A stretch of DNA of 36,674 nt from an uncultured Lachnospiraceae bacterium. Lineage in GTDB: Bacteria; Bacillota; Clostridia; Lachnospirales; Lachnospiraceae. The notes under the pieces were generated by a model. The model saw nothing but the letters and a program-made list of their open reading frames with translations, did not search any database and had not been told where the DNA came from. The translations under genes and the position numbers were made by a program. The stretch covers positions 1 through 36,674 of the forward strand of contig CACYPS010000051.1 of assembly GCA_902776305.1 (NCBI GenBank), written 5' to 3'. This document shows, piece by piece, positions 26,208 through 34,200 of this stretch. Each line of letters opens with the position of its first letter. Position 1 is the first letter of the stretch.

Positions 26208-26870
26208 TCAGTTCAGCTTTTCGTACAGATCGATAAATTCATCGGGATGTTCGATGATATACTGCGCACCGTTTTCCTCAAGTTCTTTTCTGTCCCTGAA
26301 TCCCCAGAGTACACCCACAGTGACCATGCCTGCATTATTGCCGGTCTGCATGTCTGTCCAGGTATCGCCGAAATAGAGACATTCATCCGGTTCGGCCCCA
26401 AGTTCCCTTGCGACTTCGATTGCTCCCGCAGGATCCGGCTTCAGAGGATATCCTTTTCTCTGACCGCGTATGCAGTCAAAAAATCCTTTCCCGAAAGCCC
26501 CCTCAACGGCTGATACGCACGCCTCATCGGGCTTATTGGAGAACACGGCGCATTTTACGCCATCCTGTTTCAGGATCATAATACTGCGTGTGATTCCGGC
26601 ATACGGTCTGACCTTATATGACGGATCCTTCGCAAGAAATTTTCTGTTCAGCATGCAGCCTGTCTCATAGTTCTCTCTTGTGTAACCACCGACTTTGATC
26701 AGAGTCCTCTCGACAAGCTTGTTGGCACCGTCACCGCAATAATAGCGATAATCACTCACCGGCTGAGCCGGAAAACCCAGTTCAGTCAACATCTGATTGC
26801 CGGCCTTTGCGACCGATTCCAATGTGTCCAGGATTGTTCCGTCAAGATCAAAAATACACGCTTTTATCAT
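26208..26870 (-). CDS. HAD-superfamily hydrolase, phosphoglycolate phosphatase-like
   Basis: The 220-residue protein has the HAD motif I FDLDGTILDT (nucleophile D9, acid D11), a helical cap (about 15-80) and motif III/IV LKPDPAGAIEVA with CLYFGDTWTDMQTG. It is of the Gph/PGP type; the true substrate cannot be read from sequence. GGGGGAT precedes the ATG. It follows glnS by 15 bp and is probably cotranscribed with it. Confidence 0.92.
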   Translation of the reverse strand: MIKACIFDLDGTILDTLESVAKAGNQMLTELGFPAQPVSDYRYYCGDGANKLVERTLIKVGGYTRENYETGCMLNRKFLAKDPSYKVRPYAGITRSIMILKQDGVKCAVFSNKPDEACVSAVEGAFGKGFFDCIRGQRKGYPLKPDPAGAIEVARELGAEPDECLYFGDTWTDMQTGNNAGMVTVGVLWGFRDRKELEENGAQYIIEHPDEFIDLYEKLN

Positions 26871-26885
26871 AACATCCCCCGCTTT

Positions 26886-28583
26886 TTACTTCTTCGGAAG
26901 TTTGAACGAACTCTTCAGGCTCACGATACGGTTAAATACCGGAGCGCCCTCTTTCGAGTCATGCGAATCGACGGTAAAATATCCCGAGCGGACAAACTGG
27001 AAGCTGTCGTACGGTTTCACATGAAGGAGTGCCGGCTCAAGCTTCGCATGCTCAATCACTGTGAGGGAATTCGGATTCAGGTTGAGGGAACCGTCTTCCT
27101 TATTATAAACGCCCTTTTCCTCGTCAACGAGATTCTCATACAGACGGACGGTAGCTGTTACAGCCTCATTGGCCGGTACCCAGTGGATCGTCCCCTTGAC
27201 TTTTCTTCCTGTAAAGCCGCTGCCGACCTTCGTCTCCGGATCATACGTGCAGTGTACAACCGTGACTTTTCCGTCCTCATCCTTCTCGCAGCTCACAGCT
27301 TTTACAAAGTAAGCATGCATAAGACGCACTTCGTTGCCCGGATACAATCTCTTGTACTTCGGAACCGGCGTCTCCATAAAGTCATCTCGCTCAATATAAA
27401 GTTCTCGCCCGAACGGGATCTGCCTCTTGCCGAGTTCCGGGTTCTCAAGGTTATTATCCGCATCGAGAAGTTCCGTCTGTCCTTCCGGATAATTGTCAAT
27501 GACGAGCTTGATCGGATCAAGAATCGCCATCATGCGCGGAACTTTCATCTTCAGATCTTCGCGGATGCAATACTCGAGCATCGCATAATCCACAGAAGAA
27601 TCACCCTTGGCGACACCGACGAGCTCGACGAATTTCTGGATCGATTCCGGTGTAAAGCCACGGCGGCGCAGCGCTGCGATCGTTACCAGACGCGGGTCAT
27701 CCCAGCCGTCCACGATGCCTTCCTCAACAAGCTTTTTGATATAGCGCTTGCCGGTAACGACATTTGTCAGGTACATCTTTGCAAATTCGATCTGCTTCGG
27801 CGGATGCTCCCAGTCTGTATGCTCCACTACCCACTCATACAGAGGTCTGTGGTCTTCAAATTCAAGCGTGCAGATAGAATGCGTAATTCCCTCGATCGCA
27901 TCTTCGATCGGATGCGCAAAGTCATACATGGGATATATGCACCATTTGTCGCCCGTGTTGTGATGAGACAGTCTCGCGATTCTGTAAATGACCGGGTCCC
28001 TCATGTTGATGTTCGGGGAAGCCATATCAATCTTAGCGCGAAGAACTTTGGATCCGTCCGGGTATTTTCCTTCCCGCATTTCCTCAAAGAGTCTCAGATT
28101 CTCCTCAATACTGCGGTCCCTGTAGGGGCTGTTCTTTCCGGGCTCTTTCAAGGTGCCGCGATATTCACGGATTTCCTCCGCAGTGAGATCGCACACAAAA
28201 GCAAGTCCCTTCTTTATAAGAAGAACAGCTTTTTCATACATGATCTCAAAATAGTCCGATGCAAAATACAGGTGCTCTCCGAAATCAGCACCGAGCCACT
28301 CAACGTCAGCCTTGATGGATTCCACGAACTCCGTCTTCTCTTTCGTCGGATTGGTATCATCAAACCGGAGATTAAACTGTCCGTTATACTCTTTCGCAAG
28401 TCCGTAGTTCAAAAGGATCGACTTTGCGTGCCCGATATGCAGATATCCGTTGGGCTCAGGAGGAAATCTCGTACAGATCTTATCGTACTTCCCCTCCGCA
28501 AGGTCCTGATCAATTATATATTCAATAAAATTTCTGGAAACGACCTCTTTCTTCTCGTTGCCGTCTGTTTCGTTTACAGCCAT
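26886..28583 (-). CDS. glnS: Glutaminyl-tRNA synthetase
   Basis: The 565-residue class I synthetase charges tRNA-Gln. The signature [16 protein letters not shown] carries the HIGH motif. FRFDDTNP-type binding sequence ([13 protein letters not shown]) and [18 protein letters not shown] are GlnRS-specific. The KMSKS-equivalent loop reads [12 protein letters not shown] rather than the enterobacterial VMSKR, a change I believe is common in Clostridia. The C-terminal beta-barrel anticodon-binding domain is present. AGGAGGT precedes the ATG. The upstream region has a sigma-A promoter and no T-box. Confidence 0.97.
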   Translation of the reverse strand: MAVNETDGNEKKEVVSRNFIEYIIDQDLAEGKYDKICTRFPPEPNGYLHIGHAKSILLNYGLAKEYNGQFNLRFDDTNPTKEKTEFVESIKADVEWLGADFGEHLYFASDYFEIMYEKAVLLIKKGLAFVCDLTAEEIREYRGTLKEPGKNSPYRDRSIEENLRLFEEMREGKYPDGSKVLRAKIDMASPNINMRDPVIYRIARLSHHNTGDKWCIYPMYDFAHPIEDAIEGITHSICTLEFEDHRPLYEWVVEHTDWEHPPKQIEFAKMYLTNVVTGKRYIKKLVEEGIVDGWDDPRLVTIAALRRRGFTPESIQKFVELVGVAKGDSSVDYAMLEYCIREDLKMKVPRMMAILDPIKLVIDNYPEGQTELLDADNNLENPELGKRQIPFGRELYIERDDFMETPVPKYKRLYPGNEVRLMHAYFVKAVSCEKDEDGKVTVVHCTYDPETKVGSGFTGRKVKGTIHWVPANEAVTATVRLYENLVDEEKGVYNKEDGSLNLNPNSLTVIEHAKLEPALLHVKPYDSFQFVRSGYFTVDSHDSKEGAPVFNRIVSLKSSFKLPKK

Positions 28584-28767
28584 TTCTCATAACCTCCTCT
28601 TGCGCAGATAATCTTAATCTAAACGAATTCATGATCCTGCGCTATTTCTGACTCAAGCATTATCTTACCATAGCAATAATTAAGTTGCAATTTTTTCTAC
28701 CTGTATGGTTGCCGTATAATATCGCTTTTTCATGCAATTTGCCGCAGTGTTAAGCGCTGTTATGCGC
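28584..28767 (-). promoter_or_regulatory. glnS promoter region
   Basis: On the minus strand a -35 TTGCAA (28690-28685) and a -10 TAAGAT (28667-28662) are 17 bp apart, giving a leader of about 75 nt. I find no T-box specifier or antiterminator and no gene in this stretch. Confidence 0.55.
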
Positions 28768-28935
28768 GCAGCTCCGCTGTTTATGTTCATACCCGCCTGT
28801 TTTTATATAGCAGTTCCGTTGTTTATGTCCATACTCACCTGTTTTTATATAGCAGCTCCGTTGTTTATGTCCATACACGCCTGTTTTTATATAGCAGCTC
28901 CGTTGTTTATGTCCATACCCACCTGTTTTTATATT
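28768..28935. repeat. 42-bp tandem repeat, four copies
   Basis: Copies start at 28768, 28810, 28852 and 28894. Each carries GTTTATGTCCATAC and CCTGTTTTTATATA and they differ at only a few bases. Since 42 is a multiple of three, plus-strand frame 28732-28968 would encode a 14-residue hydrophobic repeat (APLFMSIPACFYIA-like), but no ribosome binding site precedes its ATG, so I treat the repeat as noncoding. It lies just upstream of the SHOCT-gene promoter. Confidence 0.9.
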
Positions 28936-28942
28936 ATATCTC

Positions 28943-28971
28943 TTGACTTCTACGTAACAAATTTGTAATAT
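28943..28971 (+). promoter_or_regulatory. Promoter of the SHOCT-domain gene
   Basis: -35 TTGACT (28943-28948), a 17-bp spacer and -10 TAATAT (28966-28971). The promoter starts 8 bp beyond the last 42-bp repeat. Confidence 0.8.
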
Positions 28972-28995
28972 TTATCTAAGAGTAAAGGAGGTATT

Positions 28996-29982
28996 ATGGA
29001 TAGAGTACTCAGCACCCTGCTCAAAATGCCGGGGTTCATCATAGAAATGTTCACAGAGCACCTGATCGTCTCCGTTGCAGGCGTTATGATATTTTTACTT
29101 GCGCTTATCGTTCCGGGGCGGATCGGCTCATTGATTCGAAAAGTCGTGATACTTGCCAATGTATTGTTCGCCATGGCGGGCGGTTTCATGGGAAGGCTGC
29201 AGAACGGATACGAGATCATCTGTCTCAGCGCGTTTTCACTGATTATTCTGCTTGTGGTACGTATGATCGTCAGAATAAGCGGGGCCATCAAACAGCGTAA
29301 GATCGACGCCCGAATTGAAGAGAAAGCCCTTGCCAAAGCGGCAAAGCGGCGCGGGGCTTTCAAGAAACGTCAGGGTTATAGCGGAGAGTCCAGAGAAATA
29401 GATGATGAGGATTTCGTACCTCCGTCCGAGGCGCATGTGGAAATCAGGAAGGTCATTGAGAACGAGATCAACGAGGGCAAGGCCAGAGAAGAAGCTACGA
29501 TCGCGGCTTATGAATCCGGCCAGTCCGGTGCCGCAGAAGCAACTCAGGATGCGTTCGAGGACGAAGACGATTTCAAAGATGTTAATCCCTTCTATTATGA
29601 TGATACCATCGAGAGCGATGATGCCCTTGAGAACGATGATTCCTTCGAGAATGATGATGACTTCGAGAACAATGATGCTTCCGGGTCGGCCGCAGTCGAT
29701 TCTAATCAAAAGCCTGAGAAAGATGACGAGGAATCCGGTCCCTCCTACATCCCGCTCCACAACGAGAAAGAATCCTACTCGGCGGTGATGGCGGATGATC
29801 TCCCTGAAGGCGTTTTCTATGTGAGACCGAGGCTCTACTCGGATCAGACAGCTCAGAAAGTGCTTGAAAATGATGTGCACGAGGCTCTCAAAAGGTTGTC
29901 GGAGCTCAGAGATAACGGGATTCTGACGGACGAAGAGTTTGAGGTCAAGAAGGCGGAGCTGCTTGCGAGAATCAAAAAGTGA
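28996..29982 (+). CDS. Membrane protein with acidic linker and C-terminal SHOCT domain
   Basis: The 328-residue protein has hydrophobic segments at about 22-40, 47-64 and 74-95, a basic/helical stretch (about 96-130), a long acidic linker (about 185-235) with a DDALENDDSFENDDDFEN-type repeat, and a C-terminal motif of about 30 residues, LKRLSELRDNGILTDEEFEVKKAELLARIKK-like, typical of SHOCT domains, which often mediate oligomerisation. AAAGGAGGT precedes the ATG. Function unknown. Confidence 0.85.
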   Translation: MDRVLSTLLKMPGFIIEMFTEHLIVSVAGVMIFLLALIVPGRIGSLIRKVVILANVLFAMAGGFMGRLQNGYEIICLSAFSLIILLVVRMIVRISGAIKQRKIDARIEEKALAKAAKRRGAFKKRQGYSGESREIDDEDFVPPSEAHVEIRKVIENEINEGKAREEATIAAYESGQSGAAEATQDAFEDEDDFKDVNPFYYDDTIESDDALENDDSFENDDDFENNDASGSAAVDSNQKPEKDDEESGPSYIPLHNEKESYSAVMADDLPEGVFYVRPRLYSDQTAQKVLENDVHEALKRLSELRDNGILTDEEFEVKKAELLARIKK

Positions 29983-30300
29983 CTTCTCATCCACAATATG
30001 TCTCTCATCCAGAAGACAGATTTTCTTTTCGGATGAATCAACGAATTAAAGAGTACAGTAAAGAAAAAAGCCTTCAGCTTTAAATAAGGCAAGTCAGGAC
30101 CACCGGCGTAGCCGGTGGCCTGCTCCACCCCTATAAGGGGTTGATTCCCGCTTGCGCCCGGAAGGCGCACTGAGGGTCTGCCAGCTGCGTAACATTCTCA
30201 GCTACCCCTAAAGGGGCTCTATCAGTGCTTCCTTCCACCGGCAAAGCCCCATAAGGGGCTTGCTGGTTTGCTTTGATTTCCTACTACCACTCCAAGTGGT
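29983..30300. other. Spacer and hairpin-rich right end of the IS200-like element
   Basis: The first 75 bp are plain spacer. A weak minus-strand terminator (GCCTT/AAGGC with a T run, about 30064-30090) follows. From 30100 there are six separate short hairpins: 30100-30118, 30127-30141, 30153-30169, 30205-30216, 30244-30261 and 30286-30300. The first, CCACCGGC-GTA-GCCGGTGG, is probably the right-end hairpin recognised by the transposase. No coding region is seen. Confidence 0.6.
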
Positions 30301-30722
30301 TCACTTCTTGTTTTTCCTCACCGGCTCACCCGTAAACGGGTCAATATACTCTACCAATGACATCTGGTCATACTCTAAGTCTTCTTTAAGCTGGTTCTGG
30401 ATGTACTTCTTTATCGCAGCAGTGTTCTTCCCTACAGTATCAACATAATACCCTCTGCACCAGAAATGTCTGTTCCCGTACTTATACTTCAGATTTGCAT
30501 GTTTTTCGAATATCATCAGCGAACTTTTTCCCTTCAGATACCCCATTATCTCTGATACCGAATATTTAGGCGGGATCCTTACAAGCATGTGGATGTGATC
30601 TGGGCAGGCCTCTGCCTCAATAATTTCTATCCCCTTTCTACGGCATAACGTTCCAAGTATCTGGCCTACGTCTGCCTTAATCTGCTTGTATATCACCTGC
30701 CGTCTGTACTTTGGCGCAAACA
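30301..30722 (-). CDS. tnpA: IS200-like Y1 transposase TnpA, 3' exon
   Basis: This holds about the last 140 residues of the transposase, starting within VFAPKYRR. The HUH motif is HIH in CPDHIHMLV and the catalytic Tyr is probably in AAIKKYIQNQ. The protein nicks and rejoins single-stranded DNA. Joined to the 55-nt exon at 32865-32919 it gives an uninterrupted 158-residue protein, the normal length of the family. Read alone, the frame starts inside the intron and gives false N-terminal residues (MGRDVQQCPSLTRL), so no independent start is called. Confidence 0.93.
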
Positions 30723-30763
30723 GTCGGGTAAGGGATGGACATTGCTGCACATCCCTCCCCAAA

Positions 30764-30797
30764 GAACGGAACGTGCGGCTTTCACCGCATTCCGCTC
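30764..30797 (-). ncRNA. Group II intron domain V (catalytic hairpin)
   Basis: The 34-nt hairpin begins GAGCGGAATGCGG, has a GAAA loop and closes with CCGCACGTTCCGTTC, the standard length and shape of domain V. A domain VI stem (about 30725-30760) follows, then the 3' splice site. Confidence 0.92.
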
Positions 30798-30803
30798 ACG
30801 CAT

Positions 30804-32318
30804 CTATAACGCGTAGTATCGACCACACGCAGCTGCACTTCTGGCATATACCCTCTTTCGCAATTCCTTATGCTTATATCTACGTTTCAAGAAATATTCC
30901 GGGTCGATGTAAGGGTTTTTTGTTCTGTCAAGTGAGGAAATTCTGACGATGGGCATATCGCTCATCTGAAACAGCACCTGTTTATCTGTCCTGAAGATCC
31001 ACTGCCTGTTAGCTTTAGAACGCCAGTACCTCCGTTTGATCCATTTATGCGGTTTCCTAGGATGTCTTCTCTTTGCCCATTTCCAAAGCATTTCCCACAT
31101 TCTGTGGTCAATAAGTGCGAATGTGCTCTTTGCGCAGACACAATGATGGTACTCTGCCCACCCTTTGGTAATTTCGTTCAGCTTGTGTATCAGCAAATCC
31201 TGTTCAGCCTGGCAGTACGTTTTAATTGTCAGGCTCAGTTTTTGCGTGACCTTCTTCTTGGATTTTACAGATGGTTGAATTAAGAGCTTCCCTTTGAACT
31301 TTCTGAAATTCCATCCGAGGAAGTCGAATCCTGCATTTATGTTTGTAATGACCGTCTTCTCCTCAGAGAGCTTAAGACCTCTTGTTTCCATGAACGATTC
31401 TACAAGTATTTTGACTTCCCTTAACACTTCTTCACTATCGGATGTTATGATAAAATCGTCAGCATATCTGCACAGATGGACTTTGTGCTTGTTGTAATTA
31501 GCATTGTAATGACCAGTGCTACTGGTGCTGTATTCCTTCTGTAATAGGTCTTCAAGTCCATCTAAAGTAAGATTGGCATATGTTGGACTGATAAGCCCTC
31601 CCTGCGGGCTTCCTTCCTCTGTAGGGAACAGCTTTTTCCTATCGATATACCCACATTTCAGGAACTGCCTCATAATTCTTTTGTCCATAGTGATATTGTT
31701 CAACATCCATTTGTGGCTTATGTTGTCAAAGCATCCTTTGATGTCGCCCTCCAGAATCCATTGAGGAGATCTCTTCCGCGACAGAAGTTTGAAGATATAT
31801 TCCATTGCATCCTGTGCGCTTCTTCCCTTACGGAATCCGAATGAACTCTTGTCCGCTGTTGCTTCTTCAACGGGTTCCAATGCCAGAAGTTGTAACCCCT
31901 GCATCGCCCTGTCGTGCATCGTTGGTATCCCGAGGGGGCGCTTCTCCTTCTTGCCATACTTTTCAATATAGACTCTTTTCAGTGGCAGGGCATGATAAGT
32001 CAGTGTGTTTAGGTCACGGACAGCCTCCATTTTTTCCTGAGGTGTTTTCCAAATGACCCCGTCAACCCCCGGGGTCTTTTTCCCTTTGTTCGTAGTCACT
32101 CGCCTAACCGCCAGTGCCTTAGCATAGAATGAATTGCATAAAAGCGTCTGAAGTCTTTTTACCAGTCTCCATTTGCCTGCTTGTACAGCCTTCACAATCC
32201 TGACTTGTAGCCTATTAACGTAGGATTCAGCAGCTATCCAGTCGATTTCCTTCCAGCTGATTCTTCTCTTTGTCTGCATTGTCCTCGCATTACGCGCCGT
32301 TGAACCTTGTGCATTCAT
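30804..32318 (-). CDS. ltrA: Group II intron reverse transcriptase/maturase
   Basis: The protein is 504 residues from the chosen ATG. It includes the N-terminal RT0 region, TTNKGKKTPGVDG, RPLGIPTMHDRAMQ, the RT motif with SPQGGLISPTYANLTLD, the catalytic YADDF (CRYADDFIITSD) and a maturase X domain with KGWAEYHHCVCAKSTF and KWAKRRHPRKPHKW. It helps fold and splice the intron RNA and copies it into DNA. No HNH zinc-knuckle endonuclease with paired CxxC motifs is seen; the tail ends ARSAAACGRYYAL just before domain V, so endonuclease function seems absent. A TTG at 32327 is an alternative start. Confidence 0.95.
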   Translation of the reverse strand: MNAQGSTARNARTMQTKRRISWKEIDWIAAESYVNRLQVRIVKAVQAGKWRLVKRLQTLLCNSFYAKALAVRRVTTNKGKKTPGVDGVIWKTPQEKMEAVRDLNTLTYHALPLKRVYIEKYGKKEKRPLGIPTMHDRAMQGLQLLALEPVEEATADKSSFGFRKGRSAQDAMEYIFKLLSRKRSPQWILEGDIKGCFDNISHKWMLNNITMDKRIMRQFLKCGYIDRKKLFPTEEGSPQGGLISPTYANLTLDGLEDLLQKEYSTSSTGHYNANYNKHKVHLCRYADDFIITSDSEEVLREVKILVESFMETRGLKLSEEKTVITNINAGFDFLGWNFRKFKGKLLIQPSVKSKKKVTQKLSLTIKTYCQAEQDLLIHKLNEITKGWAEYHHCVCAKSTFALIDHRMWEMLWKWAKRRHPRKPHKWIKRRYWRSKANRQWIFRTDKQVLFQMSDMPIVRISSLDRTKNPYIDPEYFLKRRYKHKELRKRVYARSAAACGRYYAL

Positions 32319-32864
32319 AAGTTCCAATTCTTTCTTGTGATTAGATACGCGCCAGACGTCAGCTTTCTTTCGAACGAGACAAATCTTGAATCTCTATCTG
32401 TTGCGTTACACAACAGCCTTCGCTTTTTCTGGCATCCTTCTCCTCCTGCGCATTGTGTCTTTCTTGCGATCGACCTACCCAACCGGATTGGGAGCGCATG
32501 AGGGTTTCCCAGTTCCGTCATCTGAATCGTTACATGCATTTAGGCTCCATCTTTAGACCGGAAGTGCTATGTGTCCATTCGGCACAGCGCACATAGAAAC
32601 CGCTGTGTCCTTGCCTTCTTACCGTTTTGGTCACGGTGTATCATCCACTTTCACCGCTTAAAGTATCACGATCCTTATTATGGTTCACATTACATTAGCC
32701 CTGTGCATAGTCCCTGGCGGTTGGGTGGATGTGGCTACCACTTACCCTCGTTGTCCCACTGCTTCACACCGTTCATCGCTTACTTGGCATTTCGTGGTAG
32801 GGATGTCGCGAATGGATACGACAGCGCATAATGCGCACTTCAGATGACGACCGTCAGGTCGCAC

Positions 32865-32919
32865 CTATGTGATACTTGCATTCCCATTTTGTGTGAGCTA
32901 AACTGTTTTCTGTACCCAT
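32865..32919 (-). CDS. tnpA: IS200-like Y1 transposase TnpA, 5' exon
   Basis: From ATG at 32919 this exon reads MGTENSLAHTKWECKYHI plus one base, and joins in phase with the 3' exon to give HTKWECKYHIVFAPKYRR, the usual N-terminus of the family. The intron boundary falls after ATAG. GGGAGGTG before the ATG lies in the arm of a long inverted repeat (32926-32937 with 32973-32984), which could hide the ribosome site. Confidence 0.92.
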
Positions 32920-32925
32920 CGGTAC

Positions 32926-32984
32926 ACCTCCCGTGATTTTATTTTGTGGTTTTGCAGACCCACATATATCTTATCACGGGAGGT
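32926..32984 (-). promoter_or_regulatory. Inverted repeat hiding the tnpA ribosome binding site
   Basis: Perfect 12-bp arms, ACCTCCCGTGAT (32926-32937) and ATCACGGGAGGT (32973-32984), are separated by 35 bases. In the mRNA the right arm contains the Shine-Dalgarno GGGAGGTG. IS200 of Salmonella is known to restrict transposase translation by a similar hairpin, so a comparable role is likely. Confidence 0.75.
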
Positions 32985-33050
32985 TTCTTATATCTAAAGA
33001 TCTTCCCACCCCCTGCATAGCAGGGGGATTTATTTTGTCTGTGACACATC

Positions 33051-33083
33051 AAAAGGTCCTGTGGTTTCCTCCACAGGACCTTT
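33051..33083. terminator. Terminator hairpin at the CRISPR trailer
   Basis: Perfect 13-bp arms AAAGGTCCTGTGG and CCACAGGACCTTT enclose a 6-base loop, 8 bp beyond the last repeat. On the minus strand TTTT follows, fitting an end for the crRNA precursor transcript. Confidence 0.75.
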
Positions 33084-33090
33084 CTATAGA

Positions 33091-34033
33091 GGCTCACCCC
33101 CGCACACGCGGGGAATACAAAGGCGTCCGTATCTCAGGACCTTCCTATAGAGGCTCACCCTCGCACACGCGGGGAATACATCCCTTTGTGAGCCTTGCAG
33201 TAGCCGTACATGGGCTCACCCCCGCACACGCGGGGAATACTTATAGGCTGCCTCGTCCTTGATGGCGTTCTTAGGCTCACCCCCGCACACGCGGGGAATA
33301 CTCATCGCTTACCAGATAAACATTTGCATATCCGGGCTCACCCCCGCACACGCGGGGAATACTTCGGACGGCGTACCGTTTACGTGGCACTTGTAGGCTC
33401 ACCCCCGCACACGCGGGGAATACGAGCTCGACTTTATCCCGGATGGTGACATCGTAGGCTCACCCCCGCACACGCGGGGAATACCACACAGCTATCGCCT
33501 CCAGTTATGAAGTTGTAGGCTCACCCCCGCACACGCGGGGAATACTGTCCAAATGCCGTTCCAAGACCTTTTAATCCAGGCTCACCCCCGCACACGCGGG
33601 GAATACGCTGAGCGGGATCTTGGAGTCACTTCTGATGTGGGCTCACCCCCGCACACGCGGGGAATACTCATGGGCGAGACTTTCAAATATGTCGCTCCCG
33701 GGCTCACCCCCGCACACGCGGGGAATACGAAGGGAACTTACAAGAGTGTCGCTGATTACCAGGCTCACCCCCGCACACGCGGGGAATACCAAAGCGGGCG
33801 AAGATATCCCGGAAGGTGAGTAGGCTCACCCCCGCACACGCGGGGAATACGAATGGGTATATAGACGGTCAGCAGATCTTACAGGCTCACCCCCGCACAC
33901 GCGGGGAATACGGATGCAGCAGCTCAGCATGTTGATGGCGTCGGGGCTCACCCCCGCACACGCGGGGAATACCTTTCTCGGAGTCCGATAGTAAGCGTCG
34001 TACTGGGCTCACCCCCGCACACGCGGGGAATAC
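33091..34033 (-). CRISPR. Type I-E CRISPR array, 16 repeats and 15 spacers
   Basis: Repeats of 28 nt start at 33091 and recur every 61 bp without exception up to 34006 (ends 34033), so all 15 spacers are 33 nt. On the plus strand the repeat starts GGCTCACC and ends GCGGGGAATAC; the minus strand starts GTATTCCCCGCG, matching the type I-E pattern with stem CCCCGC/GCGGGG. Fifteen repeats are identical. The second one (33152-33179) has one C-to-T change, at the leader-distal end. The base before each repeat is always A or G. The array lies downstream of cas6e in the same direction, so transcription runs from the cas side. Confidence 0.98.
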
Positions 34034-34200
34034 AGTAAAAAAAGCCCGTAAATTCAACATTCTCTGCTTTCAAAAACACACTTTTTATTCACTTTCGTTT
34101 ACTTAGTGCCAAGATACCACATCGAAATTCTAATGCGCAATTGCACCTCCTGCACCACTAATCAGCACTAAAGCAGCATATCATCTTTATGAATCATATA
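34034..34200 (-). promoter_or_regulatory. CRISPR leader
   Basis: This AT-rich stretch of about 167 bp lies between the cas6e stop and the first repeat. On the minus strand it ends with TTTACGGGCTTTTTTTACT just before the repeat. No cas1 or cas2 gene fits here. A leader normally carries the array promoter and the integration site; I could not pick a clear promoter. Confidence 0.75.

Larger units (their letters stand above)
30723..32864 (-). mobile_element. Group II intron (2142 nt) inserted in tnpA
   Basis: The intron starts GTGCGACC at 32864 and ends CCCGAC at 30723, matching the bacterial GUGCG...AY ends. Domain V (30764-30797, 34 nt, GAGCGG...CCGTTC with a GAAA tetraloop) and domain VI follow the reverse transcriptase gene. 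The 5' exon ends AAGTAT-CACATAG (IBS2-IBS1). Domain I contains complements CTATGTG (minus strand of 32590-32596, EBS1) and ATACTT (minus strand of 32661-32666, EBS2), in the expected order. Splicing would restore tnpA exactly, so it looks intact. Confidence 0.93.
30090..33030 (-). mobile_element. IS200/IS605-type insertion sequence carrying a group II intron
   Basis: The element includes tnpA on the minus strand, split by an intron (30723-32864). Likely end hairpins are CCCCCTGC-ATA-GCAGGGGG (33009-33027) at the tnpA 5' side and CCACCGGC-GTA-GCCGGTGG (30100-30118) at the 3' side, both with a 3-base loop as usual for subterminal hairpins of this family. No tnpB is present. Exact ends are uncertain because the family makes no target duplication. 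It lies between the SHOCT gene and the CRISPR trailer. Confidence 0.8.

Noticed and set aside
26961-28592. A 543-codon plus-strand open frame opposite glnS
   Set aside because: It is antisense to a clear glutaminyl-tRNA synthetase, lacks a ribosome site and resembles no family.
28584-28767. A T-box riboswitch before glnS
   Set aside because: The leader is only about 75 nt and no T-box sequence or antiterminator is visible.
28732-28968. A 78-residue hydrophobic repeat protein
   Set aside because: The repeat keeps frame but there is no ribosome site; the tandem repeat alone explains the open frame.
29236-29994. A 252-codon minus-strand frame opposite the SHOCT gene
   Set aside because: The Ile/Val-rich translation mirrors the acidic linker of the real gene; there is no ribosome site.
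30301-30762. tnpA as an independent 153-residue gene starting at 30762
   Set aside because: Its first 14 residues are encoded by intron domain VI; the true start is the 5' exon at 32919.
33091-34033. Open frames through the CRISPR array giving SPPHTRGI-type repeats
   Set aside because: They are translations of the CRISPR repeat and are a known source of false proteins.
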